Part shown: positions 1-8,824 of the stretch, in pieces
How positions within the stretch are numbered: the stretch's first letter is position 1
How the letters are laid out: every line of letters begins with the position of its first letter
From: Gammaproteobacteria bacterium
GTDB lineage: Bacteria; Pseudomonadota; Gammaproteobacteria; Steroidobacterales; UBA11654
Assembly: GCA_002691465.1 (NCBI GenBank)
Contig: NZHP01000036.1
Location: 1 to 64,000 of the forward strand
Direction: 5' to 3'
DNA: 64,000 bases
Made by a program: the position numbers and the translations under genes
The notes under the pieces: generated by a model
What the model was told of the DNA's origin: nothing
Database searches by the model: none
What the model saw: the letters and a program-made list of their open reading frames with translations, nothing else

Positions 1-1173
1 GAGCACAACCAAAACTGGGCCAAATATTTCTTCTTTATAGATGCTCATCTCTGGACTGACACCATCGAACAGAGTCGGGCCTAGAAAAAAACCAGGTTTG
101 TTTGTCATTTCGTGCTCGCGTCCATCGAGTAAAATTTTGGCACCCGAATCTATGCCTTGCTGGATGTAATCAATGACTTTGTTTTTATGGTCATTGGTAA
201 TCAGTGGGCCCATTTCATTTTCAGCTTCATTCCCTGGTCCAATCTTCAGTGCTGAGGCTTTCTCAGACAGAAGCTTGCATAATTCATCTGCAACTCCTTC
301 AACAACAACCACAACAGAAATGGCCATACATCGCTCACCTGCAGAGCCATACGCAGCACCAATGATTGCATTGGTTGTTTGCTCAAGGGATGCGTCCTCG
401 AGGACGATGGCATGATTCTTTGCTCCACCCAATGCCTGCACTCTCTTTCCATTGGCTGAAGCTTTTTCATGAACGTACTGAGCGACAGGAGTTGATCCAA
501 CAAAACTGAATGTCTTAATGGAAGGGTGATCCAATATTGCATCGACGACTTCCTTGTCGCCGTTAACAACGTTCAAAACCCCTTTTGGCAATCCAGCCTC
601 CTGCAAAAGCTCTGCAAGTTTCATGGCGCACGAAGGATCTTTTTCTGAAGGCTTTAAAATAAAAGTATTGCCGCATGCAATGGCAATTGGAAACATCCAC
701 ATTGGAACCATGGCAGGAAAATTAAAGGGCGTCACACCGGAGCAGACTCCAATCGGTTGTCGAGTGGAATAGCAATCGATTCCCGTTCCAACTTGCTCAC
801 TGAATTCACCTTTAAGAAGATGAGGAATGCCGCATACAAAATCAACCACTTCGATGCCTCTTTGCAAAGAGCCGGCTGCATCCGAGGCGACCTTGCCGTG
901 CTCTTGGGTAATGAGCTCTATTAACTCTTCTCTGTTTGTTTCCAGAAGCTCTTTGTATTTGAAAAAGATCTGAGCTCGTTTTGTGACGGATGTTTGTGAC
1001 CAACTCTTAAATGCTTCTGAGGCGGACTCAACTGCTTTGTTTAGATCATCGGAATTCCCCATCGAAACAGAGGCACTGACTTGGCCGGTTGCAGGATTAA
1101 ACACATCCCCGTATCGTTCAGCACTTGAAGGCTGAAGTTCGCCGTTAATCCAATGGTGAATGATTGATGCCAT
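1..1173 (-). CDS. mmsA: Methylmalonate-semialdehyde dehydrogenase (acylating), 3'-truncated by window edge
   Basis: Oxidises methylmalonate or malonate semialdehyde to propionyl- or acetyl-CoA with NAD+ and CoA in the cytosol. The frame is open from ATG at 1173 (MASIIHHWINGE...) to base 1. It is missing from the ORF track only because no stop lies inside the window. About 391 residues are visible of roughly 500 expected. Visible marks are the family-specific stretch FVGSTPVAQYVHEKASANGK followed by RVQALGGAKNH, and the catalytic Cys in GSAGERCMA. The start lies 14 bp after the transaminase stop, so the two are very likely one operon (transaminase makes the semialdehyde, MmsA removes it), matching beta-alanine, uracil or valine catabolism. 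High confidence in family; the exact semialdehyde is inferred from the neighbour. Confidence 0.93.
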   Translation of the reverse strand, partial: MASIIHHWINGELQPSSAERYGDVFNPATGQVSASVSMGNSDDLNKAVESASEAFKSWSQTSVTKRAQIFFKYKELLETNREELIELITQEHGKVASDAAGSLQRGIEVVDFVCGIPHLLKGEFSEQVGTGIDCYSTRQPIGVCSGVTPFNFPAMVPMWMFPIAIACGNTFILKPSEKDPSCAMKLAELLQEAGLPKGVLNVVNGDKEVVDAILDHPSIKTFSFVGSTPVAQYVHEKASANGKRVQALGGAKNHAIVLEDASLEQTTNAIIGAAYGSAGERCMAISVVVVVEGVADELCKLLSEKASALKIGPGNEAENEMGPLITNDHKNKVIDYIQQGIDSGAKILLDGREHEMTNKPGFFLGPTLFDGVSPEMSIYKEEIFGPVLVVL

Positions 1174-1187
1174 GCTTTGCTTTATTC

Positions 1188-2504
1188 TTAACCGATCGCT
1201 TCTAGCGATTCTTTGACGGTATGCACCACTTTGCGAACGTCATCAGCGCTGGCAATGAATGGCGGACAAATCGCAATTGTATCGCCCGTGGTTCTGATGA
1301 GAACCCCTCTGTCAAAACATTCTCTGAATACACTCATTGCTCTTGCGGTAGGCTTTCCTTCTATAGGATCCAATTCCACAGCACCCAATAAACCAAAGTT
1401 ACGTATATCAATCACATGTTTCGTGCCTTTGATCTTGTGCACTTCTTCCTCCAGAACTGGTGCAAGCTCTCGAGCATTCTCAAAAAGACCTTCTTCTTCA
1501 TAAACATTGAGCGTTGCCAATCCTGCTGCAGCTGCTAAAGGATGACCTGAATAGGTATAGCCATGGAAAAACTCTATCGCTTCTTCTGGCCCAGTCATGA
1601 ACGTATTGTAAATTTCTTCCTTAACTAAAACACCGCCCATTGGAACTGTTCCGCTGGTCATGCCTTTGGCAATGGTCATTATATCTGGCGTAACATTGAA
1701 TGCATCTGCTCCAAAATTACTTCCTGTTCTTCCAAATCCAGTGATGACTTCATCCAAGATAAGCAGAATGCCATGCTCGTCACAAATTTCCCTTATTCTA
1801 TTGAGATAGCCAACGGGTGGGAGGTAAACGCCTGCTGAACCCGCAATGGGTTCCATGATAACAGCAGCCACTGTGGATGGATCATGCAACATAAGTATTT
1901 CTGTTAACTGATCTGCGAGGTGCTCGCCCCATTGAGGCTGACCGACTGAAAAAGCATTGTGCTCAAGATTATGGGTGTGCTTGAGGTGATCCACGCCCGG
2001 CAACATTGCGCCAAACATTTTACGATTGGGCGACATGCCTCCGACAGAAATACCGCCAAAACCAACGCCGTGGTATCCCTTCTCCCTTCCTATGAGACGA
2101 GTTCGATGTCCTTCACCTCTCGCTCGGTGATATGCGAGTGCAATCTTTAGAGCTGTATCCACCGCTTCAGAACCTGAATTTGTGAAGAATGCATGAGTCA
2201 ATTCTTTAGGCGCCATATTCACCAACTTCTCTGCCATTGCAAAGATTGTGGGATGACCGAGCTGAAATGCAGTCGCGTAATCCAATGTTTCAGCTTGCTT
2301 TTGAATGGCTTCAACTATCTTTGGATGACAATGCCCAGCATTGCAACACCAAAGACCTGAAACGCCATCCATGACGGTCTTGTCATCGTATGTCGTATAA
2401 TGCATTCCATTGGCTTTCTTGAACATTCTTGGGTTCTTCTTAAAGTACCGATTGCCTGTGAATGGCATCCAATAATGTTCCAAATTTGGTAAAGCATCGC
2501 TCAT
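1188..2504 (-). CDS. bauA: Class III omega-amino acid (beta-alanine)--pyruvate aminotransferase
   Basis: PLP-dependent transaminase, likely beta-alanine plus pyruvate to malonate semialdehyde plus alanine. It has the class-III layout: N-terminal LEHYWMPFTGNR, cofactor-binding GSEAVDTALK, the Asp of LDEVITGFGRTG, and the Schiff-base Lys in TIAKGMTSG. The track starts 13 codons earlier (2543). I chose ATG 2504 because TTGAGGAC (Shine-Dalgarno GAGG) lies at correct spacing and family proteins begin near MSDALPN. Length is 438 aa, normal for the family. It is the first gene of an operon with mmsA. The pairing supports beta-alanine use, but other omega-amino acids or polyamine-derived substrates are possible. 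Confidence 0.88.
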   Translation of the reverse strand: MSDALPNLEHYWMPFTGNRYFKKNPRMFKKANGMHYTTYDDKTVMDGVSGLWCCNAGHCHPKIVEAIQKQAETLDYATAFQLGHPTIFAMAEKLVNMAPKELTHAFFTNSGSEAVDTALKIALAYHRARGEGHRTRLIGREKGYHGVGFGGISVGGMSPNRKMFGAMLPGVDHLKHTHNLEHNAFSVGQPQWGEHLADQLTEILMLHDPSTVAAVIMEPIAGSAGVYLPPVGYLNRIREICDEHGILLILDEVITGFGRTGSNFGADAFNVTPDIMTIAKGMTSGTVPMGGVLVKEEIYNTFMTGPEEAIEFFHGYTYSGHPLAAAAGLATLNVYEEEGLFENARELAPVLEEEVHKIKGTKHVIDIRNFGLLGAVELDPIEGKPTARAMSVFRECFDRGVLIRTTGDTIAICPPFIASADDVRKVVHTVKESLEAIG

Positions 2505-2532
2505 AGAATTGTCCTCAAGAAAATATATGCCT

Positions 2533-2562
2533 ATTGTACTCACTAATTTCTAACTCAATCAA
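2533..2562 (-). promoter_or_regulatory. Predicted sigma70 promoter of bauA-mmsA
   Basis: On the minus strand TTGATT (2557-2562), an 18-bp spacer, and TACAAT (2533-2538) precede the transaminase start by about 30 bp. The match is 4/6 and 5/6 to consensus. Read by eye, with no experimental support. Confidence 0.45.
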
Positions 2563-2597
2563 TGGATATGTCTCGAAATGTCAAATAAACTATCGAG

Positions 2598-3125
2598 ATG
2601 AGCAGCGAAAAAAATAAGGAGTTCAAGGCGGTCAATATTTCTGTTTTGACTATTTCAGACAGCAGAACGATTGAGCAGGATGATTCGGGCGAATATCTGG
2701 CTTCCGCAATAAAAGAGCAAGGGCACGTTTTAAGCGATCGAAGAATTTGCAAAGACAATCTTTATGAGATCAGAGCGATCATCTCGCAATGGATTTTAGA
2801 TGACAATGTTCACGGCATCATCACCACTGGTGGCACAGGAATCACTGGCAAAGATGGAACACCTGAGGCCATCCTGCCTCTTCTGGATAAAACCATTGAT
2901 GGCTTTGGTGAAATGTTTAGATCTCTTTCTTACCAAAACATTAAAACATCAACCTTGCAATCCAGAGCCTTTGCAGGGGTTGCCAATGGGACATTTATCT
3001 TTTGCCTTCCCGGCTCACCGGGTGCTTGTAAGGACGGCTGGAATCTCTTAATCAAGGATCAATTGGACAACAGGACAAAGCCATGCAATCTTGTGGAATT
3101 AATGCCTCGATTAAATGAGCAATAA
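2598..3125 (+). CDS. moaB: Molybdopterin adenylyltransferase-type protein MoaB/MogA
   Basis: MPT-binding fold protein of molybdenum cofactor synthesis, thought to adenylate molybdopterin. The 175-aa product has the family hallmarks ITTGGTGITGKDGTPEA (about residues 76-92) and the late LPGSPGACKDGW motif. Length is typical for MoaB. It is divergent from the transaminase and followed 6 bp later by gloB, so co-transcription is likely. MoaB and MogA cannot be separated by eye; the short single-domain form and TISDSR start favour MoaB. No other Moco gene is in the window. The ribosome-binding site is weak: CGAG touches the ATG. Confidence 0.87.
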   Translation: MSSEKNKEFKAVNISVLTISDSRTIEQDDSGEYLASAIKEQGHVLSDRRICKDNLYEIRAIISQWILDDNVHGIITTGGTGITGKDGTPEAILPLLDKTIDGFGEMFRSLSYQNIKTSTLQSRAFAGVANGTFIFCLPGSPGACKDGWNLLIKDQLDNRTKPCNLVELMPRLNEQ

Positions 3126-3131
3126 ACTCAG

Positions 3132-3905
3132 ATGAGTGATCGATTAGAAGTATTTATGTTTCCCTGTTTATCGGATAACTACGGTTTCCTAATCCATGAT
3201 CCTATCGAGGGTTTAACAGCCACAATCGACACTCCCGAAGTTCCCGTCATTGAAGAGGCGCTCAATCAAAAAGGCTGGGCATTGACTCACATAATAAATA
3301 CGCACCATCATTATGATCACGCGGGGGGCAACCTTGAGCTCAAGAAAAAGACAAATTGCAAAATCATTGGTCCCCTGGCAGATAAGGACCGAATTCCAGG
3401 GATTGATATAACCATAGAACATGGAGAAAAATTCAACTTTGGTTCATTCGATGTTCAAGCATTTCATACGCCAGGGCATACAACTGGGCACATGGTCTAT
3501 CATTTCAAGAGTCAAAACATAGCTTTTGTGGGCGACACTATTTTTGTAATGGGCTGTGGAAGACTATTTGAGGGAACGCCTGAACAAATGCTCAAATCGC
3601 TTGATCTCATTATGTCATGGCCCGATGAAACCTTGCTTTATTGTGCGCACGAATACACACAAAGCAATGCCGAATTTGCCATTACAGTTGATGGAAAGAA
3701 TAAGGATCTGATCAAAAGAAAATCAGAAGTTGAAAGCATGAGAGAAGGCTCGATCCCGACAGTTCCTACCACGCTTGATTTAGAGAAAAAAACAAATCCA
3801 TTTCTGAGATCGGATGATCAAGAAATAAGATTGGAATTGGGCATGCTGGAATCCACTAGAACTGAGGTTTTTGCTGAAATTAGAAATCGCAAAGATCAAT
3901 TCTAG
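3132..3905 (+). CDS. gloB: Hydroxyacylglutathione hydrolase (glyoxalase II)
   Basis: Metallo-beta-lactamase-fold hydrolase that releases D-lactate from S-lactoylglutathione in methylglyoxal detoxification. The binuclear metal motif THHHYDHAGG lies near residue 57, and further metal ligands occur in HTPGHTTGH and FVGDTIFVMGCGRLFEG. The C-terminal domain with CAHEYTQSNAEFA is the glutathione-binding region typical of GloB. At 257 aa it is full length. It follows moaB by 6 bp. The tRNA-Arg promoter begins right after its stop codon. Confidence 0.93.
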   Translation: MSDRLEVFMFPCLSDNYGFLIHDPIEGLTATIDTPEVPVIEEALNQKGWALTHIINTHHHYDHAGGNLELKKKTNCKIIGPLADKDRIPGIDITIEHGEKFNFGSFDVQAFHTPGHTTGHMVYHFKSQNIAFVGDTIFVMGCGRLFEGTPEQMLKSLDLIMSWPDETLLYCAHEYTQSNAEFAITVDGKNKDLIKRKSEVESMREGSIPTVPTTLDLEKKTNPFLRSDDQEIRLELGMLESTRTEVFAEIRNRKDQF

Positions 3906-3935
3906 CTCACAGAATATTATCTGATTCTCTATAAT
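3906..3935 (+). promoter_or_regulatory. Predicted promoter of tRNA-Arg
   Basis: A perfect -10 TATAAT (3930-3935) and a 4/6 -35 CTCACA (3906-3911) with an 18-bp spacer start directly after the gloB stop. They end about 10 bp before the mature tRNA 5' end, leaving only a few nucleotides of 5' leader. Confidence 0.6.
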
Positions 3936-3945
3936 GGTTTTAAGT

Positions 3946-4022
3946 GCGCCCGTAGCTCAGTTGGATAGAGCGTGTGGCTACGAACCACAAGGTCGGGAGT
4001 TCGAATCTCTCCGGGCGCGCCA
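3946..4022 (+). tRNA. tRNA-Arg (anticodon ACG)
   Basis: A complete cloverleaf can be folded. The 7-bp acceptor stem is GCGCCCG with CGGGCGC, the D-arm GTAGCTCAGTTGG, the anticodon loop CTACGAA (ACG at 3980-3982), and the T-arm GGGAGTTCGAATCTCTC, with CCA encoded at 4020-4022. The A of the anticodon is normally deaminated to inosine to read CGU/CGC/CGA. This is the only tRNA in the window. Confidence 0.97.
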
Positions 4023-4047
4023 AAATAATCTAAAGAATGTATTTGCT

Positions 4048-5379
4048 CTAAGGTCTTTGATTTGGATTGGCCAAAGGCGTCGGAGCGACCTTTGACACAT
4101 AAATGGCAAACATGCTGACAAATATATTGCATACTCCGATCAATATAAATGGAGCGGATGGGCCAATCGCGTCAAACATTCTCCCTCCAATTCCAGAAGA
4201 AATCAGTATTCCCACTGCGCCTGCAAGATTGAAAACACCAACGATGGCGCCCCTCTTCATCTGTGGAGCCTCTTGACCCAGTAATGTCGTGGCTGCGAAG
4301 AAAGCGCATTGCTGACCCCAGCCAAGTAAAGCAAAGAGTGGCAGATACTTCGGATCAAGAACATCGTCTACGAAAAACATGGAGCAGTAACCGGTCGCGG
4401 CTATTGCCATGCATATACTGACAGATTTTATTCGATCGCCTTTATCCATTAAATAACCAATGAATGGCGAGGCTATGAGTGCCGCCGATGTCGAAGTGAC
4501 AAACAGCAGTCTTGCCTTGCGAGTTGCCTCTGAAGTTTCTAGGCCAGCATCCACCCCTGATGCAACGCCCCACAACACCACAAAAGTACCGAGTATGACA
4601 AGATCGCTTCTTGCGACAAATGCGGCAAAATAAGCCAATAGAATCCTTGGATTCTTCCCCTCTGCCAGTCCAGATCGGATCTGCTCACGATAAGGAATTT
4701 TCTTTTGTTCTTCCGTCGGTGTTCCTTTCTTCAAGCCAAAACCAACAACCGTTGCAGTAATCAAGCACATTCCGGCAACAACCCACATTGCATACATGCC
4801 TGCAGTGACTTCATCGTATCCAGCATCAGCAAATGTTTTTGGTAATCTGGCAAAAACAAGCGATACGAAAATAACCCCCAATGCATTCATAATCCCTGTG
4901 ACAGCAATCATTTTTCCCCTGGTGTGATTCTGAGGATAATCTGCTGTAACAGTGCCGAGCATTCCAGTTGCAGCACCCATCCCAATAGCATAGACAATTC
5001 GGTACATGGTCAATTCTTCGATACCGGTTGCCAATGGATAGAGGAAATAAGACAGCCCCATTGTAACCATGCCAAAGGCATAGACTTGCCTTCGGCCTAT
5101 TTTATCGGCAATAAGACCAACCGGAAGAAAAACCAACAAAAGGACTATTTCTGCAACAACTTGGAGATCTCCAACAATAGTGCCTATCTGATCTCTTTGG
5201 TAATTGAGGTTTTCCACGACAACATAAGTCGTGGCATAAGAAATAAAGGTTAATAAACCGATGGTTGTTAGGGCTGCATAGCAAATGGAAAGAAAATTCG
5301 TTCTCGTCACTCCTTCGACCAGATCAACTTTGTATCTGCTGCTGCCTAAAACTTTGATTGAAAGAAATGAATCGCTCAT
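4048..5379 (-). CDS. MFS transporter (paralogue of the 7434-8774 gene)
   Basis: 443-aa polytopic inner-membrane protein with about 12 hydrophobic segments and the MFS loop motif DKIGRRQVY after TM2. Substrate unknown. It is clearly related to the other MFS protein in this block: both share TRGK/TRGR, KNPR, a SRxDL-like turn, DKxDR and AATGY at matching positions, pointing to an old duplication. The Shine-Dalgarno AGGGGG lies 7 bp before ATG, supporting the start. It is transcribed alone, divergent from the SnoaL-like gene, with a predicted promoter abutting the 28-bp repeat. Drug or organic-acid transport is possible but not shown. Confidence 0.88.
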   Translation of the reverse strand: MSDSFLSIKVLGSSRYKVDLVEGVTRTNFLSICYAALTTIGLLTFISYATTYVVVENLNYQRDQIGTIVGDLQVVAEIVLLLVFLPVGLIADKIGRRQVYAFGMVTMGLSYFLYPLATGIEELTMYRIVYAIGMGAATGMLGTVTADYPQNHTRGKMIAVTGIMNALGVIFVSLVFARLPKTFADAGYDEVTAGMYAMWVVAGMCLITATVVGFGLKKGTPTEEQKKIPYREQIRSGLAEGKNPRILLAYFAAFVARSDLVILGTFVVLWGVASGVDAGLETSEATRKARLLFVTSTSAALIASPFIGYLMDKGDRIKSVSICMAIAATGYCSMFFVDDVLDPKYLPLFALLGWGQQCAFFAATTLLGQEAPQMKRGAIVGVFNLAGAVGILISSGIGGRMFDAIGPSAPFILIGVCNIFVSMFAIYVSKVAPTPLANPNQRP

Positions 5380-5409
5380 GCTGAAGCCCCCTTTATTAAA
5401 GATTTATAA

Positions 5410-5439
5410 ATAGTAGACTAAATACAAACCTAATTTCAA
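5410..5439 (-). promoter_or_regulatory. Predicted promoter of the first MFS gene
   Basis: Minus-strand TTGAAA (5434-5439), an 18-bp spacer, and TACTAT (5410-5415). The -35 overlaps the end of the 28-bp repeat, placing the repeat's dyad just upstream of the promoter, where a regulator could act. Confidence 0.5.
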
Positions 5440-5465
5440 ATAACAAAAGTAACACTTTGTATCAT
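5438..5465. repeat. 28-bp exact repeat, copy 1, with internal dyad (candidate operator)
   Basis: These 28 bases recur identically at 8835-8862. Inside is an imperfect dyad, ACAAAAGT-AAC-ACTTTGT (5443-5460). It lies 59 bp upstream of the first MFS start codon and 10 bp upstream of the divergent SnoaL-like gene. The matching distance in the second copy (61 bp upstream of the second MFS start) argues for a shared regulator site or a retained piece of a duplicated promoter. Confidence 0.75.
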
Positions 5466-5475
5466 CCTAGGAAAG

Positions 5476-5868
5476 ATGAAAAACAACGAACTAATAAAGG
5501 GAATTATCACATCAATCTTTGATGCTTTTAAGCGAGGGGACACCAAAGAAATTGAGAAACATCTCCATGAGGAAGCAAGTGTTTGGGATGTTTTTACGCC
5601 TGACATGATTATTGGGAGGAAAAATTTAGAGGAATTCCATAGCCGTGATCAAGCTCAAAAGGAGTCAAGAGGACAGTTGAGCATTGAACTGGAAGAGCCC
5701 ATGATCAGAGAATGGAATGAATTTGCCATTGCAACTTACTGCCTTGAATTTACATATCAGCAGCCAAACGCACTTAAAGGAAAGGTAAGAATTACTGATT
5801 TATTTGTTTTGGAGAAAGAACAATGGAAAATAATGCATCATCATGAAGGATTGGTTCCAGAAGATTAG
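5476..5868 (+). CDS. SnoaL-like / nuclear transport factor 2-fold protein
   Basis: 130-aa cytosolic protein with the cone-shaped NTF2-like pattern: an N-terminal helix pair (IFDAFKRGDTKEIEKHL), DVFTPDMIIGRKNLEEF, then antiparallel strands ending RITDLFVLEKEQWKIMHHHEG. Such proteins are small hydrolases, isomerases or cyclases; the substrate is not predictable. AGGAAAG supplies the ribosome-binding site. It is divergent from the MFS gene with the repeat between them. Its stop codon overlaps that of the convergent CMD gene by 4 bp (shared TTAG). Confidence 0.72.
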   Translation: MKNNELIKGIITSIFDAFKRGDTKEIEKHLHEEASVWDVFTPDMIIGRKNLEEFHSRDQAQKESRGQLSIELEEPMIREWNEFAIATYCLEFTYQQPNALKGKVRITDLFVLEKEQWKIMHHHEGLVPED

Positions 5869-6422
5869 AAAGGACAATAATCTTCTTTTTCAACCAAATC
5901 GTAAACGAAAGTAAATTTCGCAACACCAACGAGTACAGCCATAATCATTCCCAACTCATAAATTTCCCCATCATTAAAGTGGGTATTCAATTCAGAATAC
6001 AAGTCAGAAGAAATATTGCCCTTCTCATTTGTGAGCACCATCTGATCTGCGAGCTTCAAAGCTGATTTTTCACGATCTGAAAATGGGCCGTTCATATAGT
6101 CATCCAATGCATCTATTTGTTCTTGTGTGATTCCTGATTTGAGTGCATGAGCAGTGTCCCCTTTGTTGCAAAATGCACATCCATGGACATTTGCAAGCCT
6201 GAGTCTGACCAATTCAACCAGCGTTGTTTCAAGTCGATCAGAGTAAAAAAGTTTTTGATAGAACTCGTCAAGATACCATCGATATACATCAGGATTATTG
6301 CCTGAAACTTCAACAAAAGTAGCATCGCCAGTCAGATCATTGGCTTGATCCCAACTTTGCTTCATATCGTCGGGCAATTCGTTCTTACTCACTTTTTTCA
6401 AATGAGGTGTCGGTTTTGTCAT
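5865..6422 (-). CDS. Carboxymuconolactone decarboxylase / AhpD-family protein
   Basis: 185-aa all-helical protein with the CMD/AhpD redox signature VHGCAFCNKGDTAHA (CxxC followed by a His). This suggests peroxidase- or thiol-linked activity rather than true carboxymuconolactone decarboxylation. It is the last gene of a three-gene minus-strand operon (MFS, DUF1838, CMD) with 6-12 bp gaps. Function in the block is unknown; AhpD-like partners often protect against peroxides released by oxidases, and a flavin amine oxidase is encoded nearby. Confidence 0.8.
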   Translation of the reverse strand: MTKPTPHLKKVSKNELPDDMKQSWDQANDLTGDATFVEVSGNNPDVYRWYLDEFYQKLFYSDRLETTLVELVRLRLANVHGCAFCNKGDTAHALKSGITQEQIDALDDYMNGPFSDREKSALKLADQMVLTNEKGNISSDLYSELNTHFNDGEIYELGMIMAVLVGVAKFTFVYDLVEKEDYCPF

Positions 6423-6428
6423 CGCGCC

Positions 6429-7421
6429 CTATCCCTGAAAGGGTTCTCGTTCTATGGCGTACAACTCAAGACTGGATAAGCTTGGCGTATTTGGATCGTA
6501 TGTCTCTGGGGCAGTAAAATATTTAGGGTAATGTTTTTCCACATAATCCAATACCTGTCGACTATGGACTTGCTCTAGATCCTCGCCCGATCCCATAAAT
6601 GCCTGATACAAGCAGTGCCCGGGTTCTTGTCCCATTAGCATCCATGGAAGAAACGGCGTTATCCTTCCCCATGTTCCGCTGAATGGCAATGAAGTGTAGC
6701 TCGGGTCCTGCATTTGCTGCGCATCCACATGAAAGGCAAACATTTCTGACACACTCACCATCGGACCGCTTGACTCCCTAACCCATTTCTTTGGATCAAG
6801 GGCATTTGGGTAAAAGAGATTGATATGAATTTCCATGTCTATTCTGTTTCCCCTTTGCTGCCAAGGCAAAATGAATGGTATTTTTGGTGGCTCTTCCTTA
6901 TTGAGACCGCCAAATTCTGGAGGAGCCGGAAAATGATCCGCTATCACATAGTTAAATGGATCATTTGCAATTGGATATACCTTAACTGTCTCATTGGTCA
7001 TTGGGTTATCCCATTCTTCCAGCACTTCGCCCGATCTCAAATCAGTATAAAGACCAACCTCTCTCAATATTTTTGCATACGATCCATCGGCTTGTTGCTC
7101 TAATCTCGAAACACCGAAGCCTTCTATCCCAACACAATCAACGAGTGGTTTGTTTGGTCTCACTGCCATTATGTAGCCTTTGAACCATCCGTATTTCTGC
7201 TTTGATTCGTCCAAGTTACCGTTCATCCTCGCATACGCAACCTTGTTATCCGGTCCCTTTGATAGATCCAGATACGGCCCACTTAAAGCTTCGCCGCTTG
7301 AAGTGCCGTATGCGGCAGCTTGATCTGCTCTTGAGTGATCGGACATCATGCCAAGAGCCATAGCTCCAGCGCCAAATGCTCCGACATTTCCAACGTTCTT
7401 AAAAAAATCTCTTCTTTTCAT
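6429..7421 (-). CDS. DUF1838 family protein, Tat-exported
   Basis: 330-aa protein of uncharacterised family DUF1838. The N-terminus MKRRDFFKNVGNVGAFGAGA is a twin-arginine signal (RRDFF, then a Gly/Ala hydrophobic stretch), so folded export to the periplasm is predicted. Family marks visible are DLRSGEVLEEWDNPMTNETV (about residues 126-145), then NDPFNYV and the late WGRITPFLPWMLMG. No cofactor motif is visible. It sits 12 bp after the second MFS gene and 6 bp before the CMD gene. Tat export suggests it may bind a cofactor acquired in the cytosol, but that is inference. Confidence 0.82.
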   Translation of the reverse strand: MKRRDFFKNVGNVGAFGAGAMALGMMSDHSRADQAAAYGTSSGEALSGPYLDLSKGPDNKVAYARMNGNLDESKQKYGWFKGYIMAVRPNKPLVDCVGIEGFGVSRLEQQADGSYAKILREVGLYTDLRSGEVLEEWDNPMTNETVKVYPIANDPFNYVIADHFPAPPEFGGLNKEEPPKIPFILPWQQRGNRIDMEIHINLFYPNALDPKKWVRESSGPMVSVSEMFAFHVDAQQMQDPSYTSLPFSGTWGRITPFLPWMLMGQEPGHCLYQAFMGSGEDLEQVHSRQVLDYVEKHYPKYFTAPETYDPNTPSLSSLELYAIEREPFQG

Positions 7422-7433
7422 AATTACCTCAAA

Positions 7434-8774
7434 TTAGTTTTCTTTTTTTCTTCGCTCTAAAAATAGCAACAGTAGAGCCAACATTAAAAGAACAAGATTG
7501 GCGATGCCAACCATCGTGAATGGTGCAGTTGGGCTGATACTATCAAATATCTGGCCTCCAATTCCTGCAACAAGAAAAATTCCAACCGCTCCAAAAAAAC
7601 TGAATCCACCAATCACAGCTCCCCTTGCTTTTGCGGGTGCGACACTGCCGATAAGAGATATAGCAGAGATGTTGGCAAATATCTCCCCAAGACCGAGCAG
7701 ACCGACACCGATGTACATCTGAGTGCCTTGAACATCCTCAATAAACCCAAGATAGAGATAGCCAGTGGCAGCAATGCCCATGGATATTGCCAATGCCAAA
7801 ACACGGTCAAACTTATCGATGAAAAAATTGATCAGCAATGCGCCTGGAATTGCACATGCTTGAACGGCAACATATAAAAGTGCTGCCATTTTCTGAGCTT
7901 CAGATTTGCTCATGCCCAACGATTCAAACTCAATGCCCAACCAGAGTGCAAAAAAAGTACTGACCACTGCCAGATCGCCTCTGGAAACAACTCCGGCCGT
8001 GTATGCCAAGGCAACTCTAGGATTTTTAGCTTCTTTTACAGCAACTCCTAGAGTAGAAAAATACGAATCTTTTTTAGCAGTAGCCTCTGCGGTGCCTTTT
8101 TTGAGATTGAAAAACAAAACCACTGAAACGATGAAAACCATAGTTGAGGCAGACCAAAAGACATACTGAGCCCAGTTTGCTGAATCGTATCCAAGATTGA
8201 TTAAATATTCGGGAGCCTGAAGTTGCTCGTAGAATGTTGCAAAATTTCTAAATGTTGAAATGATCAGAACGAGGCCAAGACCATTCAATATTGATGTGAA
8301 AGCGATCAGTCTGCCTCGAGTGCTTCCATGAACATAGTCATTAGCAACGGTTGGCAACATAACCGTATTTGCGGCACAACCGAGTGCAACGAAAATCCTG
8401 AAGAAATATAGTTCTGTGGTGCTATCTGCTAATGGATAAATAAAATAACCAATGCCCAATAAGAAGAAACCCAAGGAGTATACAAATCTTCTCCCTATCT
8501 TATCTGACAGCGCGCCAAAAAGGCCAATCACTGAGACAACGACAACTTCTTGAACAGCAGTCAGGGTCCCAGCTACGCTCCCGAATTCTTCTTGTGGAAT
8601 GTCAAGAGCACTAAAAATCGAATAATTAAAAACATTGACAAAAGCCATGCTGGCTATGCCAAAGAAAGCACCAAAAAACAACGTAAACAAATGACGTTTT
8701 TCAATATCAGGCAACAGCACTATGGGGCCAAACTTTAGGCCCATTGGCTGATCAGAATTATTTCCCATATCCAT
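7434..8774 (-). CDS. MFS transporter (paralogue of the 4048-5379 gene)
   Basis: 446-aa inner-membrane transporter with about 12 hydrophobic segments and the MFS signature SDKIGRRFVYSLG between TM2 and TM3. It leads the operon MFS-DUF1838-CMD. Relationship to the other MFS gene is plain from conserved landmarks (TRGR, KNPR, SRGDL, DKFDR, AATGY). The 28-bp repeat lies 61 bp upstream of its start, inside the first codons of the divergent lactonase gene. Substrate unknown; co-regulation of the two transporters is inferred from the repeat. Confidence 0.88.
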   Translation of the reverse strand: MDMGNNSDQPMGLKFGPIVLLPDIEKRHLFTLFFGAFFGIASMAFVNVFNYSIFSALDIPQEEFGSVAGTLTAVQEVVVVSVIGLFGALSDKIGRRFVYSLGFFLLGIGYFIYPLADSTTELYFFRIFVALGCAANTVMLPTVANDYVHGSTRGRLIAFTSILNGLGLVLIISTFRNFATFYEQLQAPEYLINLGYDSANWAQYVFWSASTMVFIVSVVLFFNLKKGTAEATAKKDSYFSTLGVAVKEAKNPRVALAYTAGVVSRGDLAVVSTFFALWLGIEFESLGMSKSEAQKMAALLYVAVQACAIPGALLINFFIDKFDRVLALAISMGIAATGYLYLGFIEDVQGTQMYIGVGLLGLGEIFANISAISLIGSVAPAKARGAVIGGFSFFGAVGIFLVAGIGGQIFDSISPTAPFTMVGIANLVLLMLALLLLFLERRKKEN

Positions 8775-8824
8775 TTTTTGATTTAAAATTTTATTATTAA
8801 AAGAATAACACTACACTAAGAACG

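Noticed and set aside
246-569. 107-aa minus-strand ORF near the left end
   Set aside because: Wrong frame inside mmsA, whose true frame is open to the window edge.
2571-2598. TCTCGA-N16-TCGAGA inverted repeat over the moaB start
   Set aside because: Six-bp arms with a long AT-rich loop are too weak to call a regulatory hairpin or Moco riboswitch.
3929-4132. 67-aa minus-strand ORF containing GEIRTPDLVVRSHTLYPTELRA
   Set aside because: It is the antisense translation of tRNA-Arg, a well-known spurious protein in databases.
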